This document shows, piece by piece, positions 58,398 through 64,000 of a stretch of 64,000 nt of DNA. The stretch lies in assembly GCF_018919485.1 (NCBI RefSeq), contig NZ_JAHLMU010000001.1:2237538-2301537 (forward strand), read 5' to 3'. The first letter of the stretch is position 1. Each line of letters begins with the position of its first letter. The stretch is from Psychrobacter sp. TAE2020. Lineage in GTDB: Bacteria; Pseudomonadota; Gammaproteobacteria; Pseudomonadales; Moraxellaceae. Position numbers and translations under genes: made by a program. A model generated the notes under the pieces. It saw only the letters and a program-made list of their open reading frames with translations. It did no database searches and was not told where the DNA came from.

Positions 58398-58766
58398 AAG
58401 ATCAACTCCTCATTAAGCCAAAATAGTGCTGGTATCAGTGAGTCGGATATAAAGATTCAGTGGTTTATGTACTAATCAATAAGCACTGATTATACCAATA
58501 AACGACAGCTAATGAGTCCATTTTTCAGCTCATCAGTCAATGGCCAAGCTTTATAAAAGACCAGTTGTATAGGCTTATATCTTATATATAGATGGCATTT
58601 ATAGCATGAATTCTGTAACAAACTCAATATTATTTAGCAAAAAAGTAAAATAATGTTTAACAAAATACTTTTGTTATTAAATCTTTAGTTGCCCGTCGTA
58701 ATATAAGCTTTTACAGTAATCTAGCTGTACCGCTGCTCTATTGATACTCTAGTACTCACTACCTCT
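58398..58766. other. Intergenic region between znuB and cpdA
   Basis: These 369 AT-rich bases follow znuB and carry the cpdA promoter and the GAGGAG site noted for that gene. No open frame or hairpin of note was seen. Confidence 0.45.
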
Positions 58767-59570
58767 TTATGACTTTGCCGCTAAAGTCTTAGAAACTATA
58801 AGGGCGATCAAGAATATGATTGCCAGCACTAATACAATGGCTAGTCCAGTCTGAATATCAAATAAAATACTACCCCAAACCCCTAAAGTGACTCCCAATT
58901 GTGCTACTACTAAAGCCATTATCACCATTTGCTTAGGTGCTGCTGAATACAAGCGTGCGGTTAAGGCGGGCAAGACTAACAAACCGCTAATTAATAAGCT
59001 ACCCACTGCTTGTAGTGCAATCGCACAAAACCCTGCCAATAGCCCCATAAAGAATAGGCGCTGGCGAGTAGGGTCGATACCTTGGATACGGGCTAACGCT
59101 TCATGAGTCGCAAGCTTGACTTGCGCCGGCCAAATATAAACTAGCAAGGCCAAGCCTAGCGCTACACTGACGCTAAGTAATGGTAAATCTGCCCAATCAA
59201 GATCTAATAAGTTACCGAATAAGAAGCCCAAAATATTGGCTTGTTGATCAGTCAGCTGCGTCAAAGTTAATAAGCCTAAACACAATAGCGTGACGGCTAC
59301 TACTGCTAGTACAGCATCGACTGGCAAGCGCTCATCATCGACCAATACTAGTCCCAACACCACTACAATGCTGACTAAAGCTACACCTATACCCATTGGT
59401 AACTGCCACCAAACCGCTAGAGCGACGCCCAGTAACGTTCCGTGCGCTAGAGCATCGGCAAAAAAAGCCATGCGTCGCCATAATACCAAACAGCCAAGCG
59501 GTGCTGAGAGCAACCCTAAAATACTACCGGCAATCCAAGCCGGAGCAATGATAGCTAACCAAGCAGTCAT
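58767..59570 (-). CDS. znuB: Zinc ABC transporter permease (ZnuB)
   Basis: ZnuB is the membrane channel of the high-affinity zinc importer. The 267-residue protein has seven to nine hydrophobic segments and the family motifs LGCLVLWRRMAFFADALAHGTLLGVAL and AVGSLLISGLLVLPALTAR. It follows znuC by 92 bases in the zur-znuC-znuB order. Confidence 0.95.
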   Translation of the reverse strand: MTAWLAIIAPAWIAGSILGLLSAPLGCLVLWRRMAFFADALAHGTLLGVALAVWWQLPMGIGVALVSIVVVLGLVLVDDERLPVDAVLAVVAVTLLCLGLLTLTQLTDQQANILGFLFGNLLDLDWADLPLLSVSVALGLALLVYIWPAQVKLATHEALARIQGIDPTRQRLFFMGLLAGFCAIALQAVGSLLISGLLVLPALTARLYSAAPKQMVIMALVVAQLGVTLGVWGSILFDIQTGLAIVLVLAIIFLIALIVSKTLAAKS

Positions 59571-59662
59571 AACTAATATCGTCCATTAAATTTTAATAAA
59601 AGCCAAAAGCTAAATGTTACTAACAACTAACCTTAGCTAAAAGTAGCTAGGCAGCTGTTTGT

Positions 59663-60484
59663 CTACCTCGACATTGCGCTTGGCGCATGATGCTCACAGG
59701 CGTGAGGCTGATGGACATACGGCTGCTCATAGTGATGACCAAACAGCTTTTGAAATTCAGCAGTGACCGCCAGCTCGCTAGGTTGACCTTCGCAGCAGAT
59801 ATGTTTGTTAAGGCATATCACTCGGCGACTGCCTTTCATCACCCAATGTAGATCATGAGAGACTACTAGCATCGCACAGCGTAAAAAATCTGGTAACTCA
59901 TCGATAAACTGATACAGCCAAAGCTCAGTATCGGGATCAAGGCCTTGCATAGGCTCATCCAAAATCAGTAAGTTAGGCTTATCTAATAAAGCTCTAGCAA
60001 GCAGCACTCGCTGAGTCTCGCCACCAGATAGATGCAGCATTTGCCGTGGTAATAAATGATTTAAGGATAAGTTGTCAAAAATAAACTGCCGTTGCTCAGT
60101 ATTTAGACGGCGCTGGTCTGCTTGCGCTAATAAATCTTTTACTCGTAGTGGCAAAATAGGCGGTACCGCAAAGCGCTGTGGCACATACCCTAATTGTAGC
60201 GGTTGATGAGTGACGATTTGGCCTTTGCTAGGCTTGAGTAGACCTAAAATAAGCTTAACTAGCGTTGACTTGCCAGCTCCATTAGGGCCGATGAGGCTAA
60301 GAGTCTCATTGACAGCGATATCTATATTAATATGGGATACCAAACGCTGTGGGCCAATCTCGTAGCTGATATTTTCTAGACTGAGTAGCTTAGGGCTAGC
60401 ATCGACTTTTTGATGACTTATATTAGTGTCAAGCGCTTGACCCGAATTAATGGCAAGATGCTGAGGAGCAATAGACTGTTTCAT
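59663..60484 (-). CDS. znuC: Zinc ABC transporter ATP-binding protein (ZnuC)
   Basis: ZnuC energises zinc import. The 273-residue protein has Walker A GPNGAGKST, the signature LSGGETQRVLLARAL, Walker B LLILDEP and the switch His in VVSHDLHWV. The C-terminus is His-rich (FGHHYEQPYVHQPHACEHH), a possible zinc-binding tail. It lies 114 bases after zur and before znuB. Confidence 0.95.
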   Translation of the reverse strand: MKQSIAPQHLAINSGQALDTNISHQKVDASPKLLSLENISYEIGPQRLVSHINIDIAVNETLSLIGPNGAGKSTLVKLILGLLKPSKGQIVTHQPLQLGYVPQRFAVPPILPLRVKDLLAQADQRRLNTEQRQFIFDNLSLNHLLPRQMLHLSGGETQRVLLARALLDKPNLLILDEPMQGLDPDTELWLYQFIDELPDFLRCAMLVVSHDLHWVMKGSRRVICLNKHICCEGQPSELAVTAEFQKLFGHHYEQPYVHQPHACEHHAPSAMSR

Positions 60485-60598
60485 GGTATGACTGCTAACG
60501 GTTAATGAATAGTGGTTAACGAATAATGATTAGTTATTAGGTTTTAATAGTAACTTACCAAGTTCAAGCTTAAAAAGCAGCTAATGTTCCTGATAAGG

Positions 60599-61177
60599 TT
60601 ATTGGCAATCTTGGCAATGCCCGCTCAATTCAATAACACTACGGGCAACCTTAAAGCCCACATCTTGCTCTGCAAAAATCATCATTTCTTGGATAGGCAG
60701 GCTGCTACATTCTTGCACCCGTTGACACTGCTCACAGATAAGAAAAGCGGCAGTATGTTGCGCACGCGGATGACAGCAAGGCACATAAGCGTTGATTGAG
60801 GTCAGTTGATGAATTAAACCTTCGCTCAATAAAAACTCTAAACTGCGATAAACCGTTGGTGGAGCGACGTTTTTTGGCGTTTGCTTGCCTGAGCTATCGT
60901 CTGTGCTATCAGCAGCGTTATCTAATAAGCGTATTTGCTGTAGCTGAGTGATTAAGTCGTAAGCACCAACTGGCTGATTGGCGGTTAATACTAGCTGATA
61001 TATCTGCTGACGTAATAGGGTGAAACGTACTCCACGCTTACGGCAGTCCTCTTTTGCGCTAGCTAAGCGTTGAGCAACATCTTCCGCTGTGGATTGCTGT
61101 ACATCATGCAGATGGTCGGTATCGACATATCTATTAGCGCAAGAAGTCACAGCATAATTAGAAATGGTAGTGGACAC
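60599..61177 (-). CDS. zur: Zinc uptake regulator, Fur family (Zur)
   Basis: Zur represses zinc uptake genes when zinc is bound. The 192-residue protein has a winged-helix domain (RFTLLRQQIYQLVLTANQPVGAYDLI, PPTVYRSLEFLLSEGLIHQL) and a C-terminal dimer domain with structural zinc ligands CEQCQRVQEC and HCQDCQ. A low-conservation insert (DNAADSTDDSSGKQTPKN) interrupts the DNA-binding part. The GTG at 61177 is chosen because GGAGGT stands eight bases before it. It heads the znu operon, divergent from znuA. Confidence 0.93.
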   Translation of the reverse strand: MSTTISNYAVTSCANRYVDTDHLHDVQQSTAEDVAQRLASAKEDCRKRGVRFTLLRQQIYQLVLTANQPVGAYDLITQLQQIRLLDNAADSTDDSSGKQTPKNVAPPTVYRSLEFLLSEGLIHQLTSINAYVPCCHPRAQHTAAFLICEQCQRVQECSSLPIQEMMIFAEQDVGFKVARSVIELSGHCQDCQ

Positions 61178-61213
61178 CTTACAGACCTCCAAAATAATAG
61201 TGCATATTCAATT

Positions 61214-61226
61214 GTTATAGTATAAC
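61214..61226. promoter_or_regulatory. Zur box between zur and znuA
   Basis: GTTATAGTATAAC is a perfect palindrome around a central G and matches the core of the gammaproteobacterial Zur consensus (GTTATAnTATAAC). It lies in the 160-base divergent region, so one site could control both the zur-znuCB and znuA promoters. Confidence 0.88.
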
Positions 61227-61336
61227 ATAATGATAAATAAAATTACTCACTCATAGCATTATAATTTTGCTCATCATTTATCAAAAAATGTTTATTAAAA
61301 AGCATTTAATAAAATAGTTATAGGACAAAACCCCAC

Positions 61337-62290
61337 ATGTCTAATAATCAACAAATTTTTGCTAATATCCTAAGTAAGCAACGAGTGACACGGCTTTTGA
61401 GCAACCTCTCATCGCTAGGACTAAGGCTTAAGTTTTGGCCAGCAAAAGCATTATCAATGTCAACAGTTTTAATAGCTATGCTGTTAAGCTCAGTAATAGT
61501 GAGCAATACACAAGCGGCAACGGTAAGCGTTAGTAACTATCCACTTTTTCTGTTAAGTGAAGCTGTGACAGCAGGCGCGCCATCAGCTAAGCAACTGTTA
61601 CATGCAGGCGAGGTGGGGCATCATGGTAGCATCAGCCCTGGTGATATTAAAGCCATTCAAGACAGCAAATTTGTAGTTTGGTTTGGTGCCCCTTTAGAGA
61701 ATAACTTGGCAGCTAGTTTAGATAAAGCCCCCAATGCTATCTCCTTATTTGCTTTTAAGGCCTTTACTAGACACCCGCTACGTGAAGTACAAGGCACGCC
61801 TATTGCTAATACTCTAGATCCGCACATCTGGCTCGATCCAGAAAACGCTAAAGCTATTACTCGTGCACTAGCTGTGATTCACAGTCATGCCAATCCGCAG
61901 TACAAGTCGCTCTATCAAGCTAATGCGAAAAAATTCGCTCAGCGTATGGATCAAGCAGTAGCAAGCCAAAATAAGGTTTTAAAGCAACAACCTTACTGGG
62001 CCTATCACGACGCTTATCAGTATATAGAGCAAGCGGCAAAGCTAAAGCTTATTGGTAGCTTGAGTGTGGATGAACATTTAGCCCCCAAAGCTAGCCAGTT
62101 ACGTTGGCTAAATGAACAGCGCCCTGCCAAGTCAATGTGCTTAGTCACTCAAGGTAAAGTGGCTAAAGGGTTGTTGGCTAAGCTGCAACCAGTGACTAGT
62201 ACTGTACAGCTGGAGGATATGAGTGCGAGTAAAGATTTTGTACAAGGATGGCAAGATATGGCGCAGCAAATACGCAGTTGTATAAACTGA
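61337..62290 (+). CDS. znuA: Zinc ABC transporter substrate-binding protein (ZnuA)
   Basis: ZnuA captures zinc in the periplasm. The 317-residue protein has a long N-terminal region with a signal peptide ending NTQAA (about residue 61). It then shows YPLFLLSEAVTAG, GHHGSISPGDIKAIQDS, NTLDPHIWLDPENAKAI (ligand His) and YHDAYQYIEQ (ligand His region). The His/Asp/Glu-rich loop of many ZnuA proteins is absent; only a HH pair stands in that area. It is transcribed divergently from zur. Confidence 0.92.
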   Translation: MSNNQQIFANILSKQRVTRLLSNLSSLGLRLKFWPAKALSMSTVLIAMLLSSVIVSNTQAATVSVSNYPLFLLSEAVTAGAPSAKQLLHAGEVGHHGSISPGDIKAIQDSKFVVWFGAPLENNLAASLDKAPNAISLFAFKAFTRHPLREVQGTPIANTLDPHIWLDPENAKAITRALAVIHSHANPQYKSLYQANAKKFAQRMDQAVASQNKVLKQQPYWAYHDAYQYIEQAAKLKLIGSLSVDEHLAPKASQLRWLNEQRPAKSMCLVTQGKVAKGLLAKLQPVTSTVQLEDMSASKDFVQGWQDMAQQIRSCIN

Positions 62291-62436
62291 TAGGGTAGGG
62301 AGGGAGGCAAAGCTAAACACTTGATAGCACCCATTATTCTCCTTGCTTCAATACAGCTTAGCCCTTATCATAACTGGGATTTTATTTAGATGAATAAGGG
62401 AATATCGCACTGATATTTTACACTTTAGGATAGCTA

Positions 62437-62835
62437 ATGACCCAACCTGCCAAACGCAGCCAAAAACAACAAATAAGAGTTTATCTTAAGCGACAGACTT
62501 GGGCGTTACTGCTAGTAATCGTTGCAGCTTGGCTGATAGATAATAGCTGGTTCAATGGTGAATTAGTAGTAGCAAAAAGTGCCGCTATCGGTGGCTTATT
62601 AAGCTTTATGACCCAAATGGTATTTGCTGTCTTTATGTTTAGTCATAGCGGGTACCAAGCGCGTAACCGCATTGTTAGCCAATTTTTTAGAGGTCAGGCC
62701 CTAAAATGGCTGCTAACAGTGTTTGGTTTTGCTTTTATTTTTATCACTATAAAACCACTATCTGCGCCAGCCTTGTTGCTTGGATTTATCGTTATGAAAA
62801 TAAGTCATGTGCTAATGTTGGGTCGTATTAGATAA
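62437..62835 (+). CDS. atpI: ATP synthase protein I-like membrane protein (AtpI)
   Basis: AtpI assists assembly of the c-ring of F-type ATP synthase. This 132-residue protein has a basic N-terminus and four hydrophobic segments, with GGLLSFMTQMVFAVFMF in the middle and a basic end. Similarity to AtpI is weak, as is usual, and the identification rests mainly on size, layout and position before atpB. An unusually long gap separates it from atpB. Confidence 0.8.
   Translation: MTQPAKRSQKQQIRVYLKRQTWALLLVIVAAWLIDNSWFNGELVVAKSAAIGGLLSFMTQMVFAVFMFSHSGYQARNRIVSQFFRGQALKWLLTVFGFAFIFITIKPLSAPALLLGFIVMKISHVLMLGRIR

Positions 62836-64000
<1,165 letters not shown>

Overview
The window reads as chromosomal DNA of a gammaproteobacterium of the family Moraxellaceae, most likely Psychrobacter. 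This is inferred from protein style and gene neighbourhoods, not from a database search. Indications are moderately AT-rich coding DNA, a cell-wall (dcw) cluster split into separate blocks, an archaic Csu-type pilus operon, KtrAB-like potassium uptake, and typical gammaproteobacterial pairs (dksA-gluQ, glnK-amtB, znuA against zur-znuC-znuB).

Layout. 1-3.7 kb: 3' part of murE, then murF and mraY, closed by a terminator. 3.9-17 kb: mostly single housekeeping or stress genes: rlmA, cardiolipin synthase, ktrB-ktrA, a DUF3124 lipoprotein, a PACE efflux protein, a VOC protein, a UvrA2-type ABC ATPase, a GlcG/HbpS protein and a CynX-like MFS transporter with an 11-base G/C tract in its leader. 17.1-17.9 kb: an overlooked 45-residue metallothionein-like gene and a decayed WG-repeat gene. 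18.9-29.7 kb: two head-to-head pilus loci. One is a Csu-type operon (pilin, chaperone, usher, two-domain coat-U protein). The other is an unusual four-gene set: a cysteine-free putative pilin, a chaperone-like protein with apparently one Ig domain, a 1004-residue usher-like protein and a cysteine-containing possible tip protein.

30.2-43.1 kb: a thioesterase, a frameshifted lipoprotein gene, and a type I restriction-modification island. hsdM and hsdS overlap and are followed by a membrane/coiled-coil protein and two small unknown genes. Then comes a patchwork of hsdR and hsdS fragments, three REP-type inverted repeats and a RAYT transposase gene, and a membrane-anchored BLUF photoreceptor on the opposite strand. 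hsdR and a YgjP-type metallopeptidase gene complete the island. A decayed M15 D,D-dipeptidase end lies beside a DUF819 membrane protein.

44.8-64 kb: tRNA-Ser(GGA), a secreted NUC1-type nuclease, a DUF2147 protein, glnK-amtB behind a good sigma-54 promoter match, a SulP transporter with a universal stress protein, murD and ftsW, gluQ and dksA, cpdA, the zinc uptake genes around a perfect Zur-like palindrome, and atpI with the start of atpB.

The strongest candidates for something undescribed are the divergent single-Ig-chaperone pilus locus, the restriction island that combines hsd genes, a membrane-protein gene, RAYT/REP repeats and a BLUF receptor, and the small cysteine-rich metallothionein. 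No CRISPR array, rRNA or complete insertion sequence was seen.
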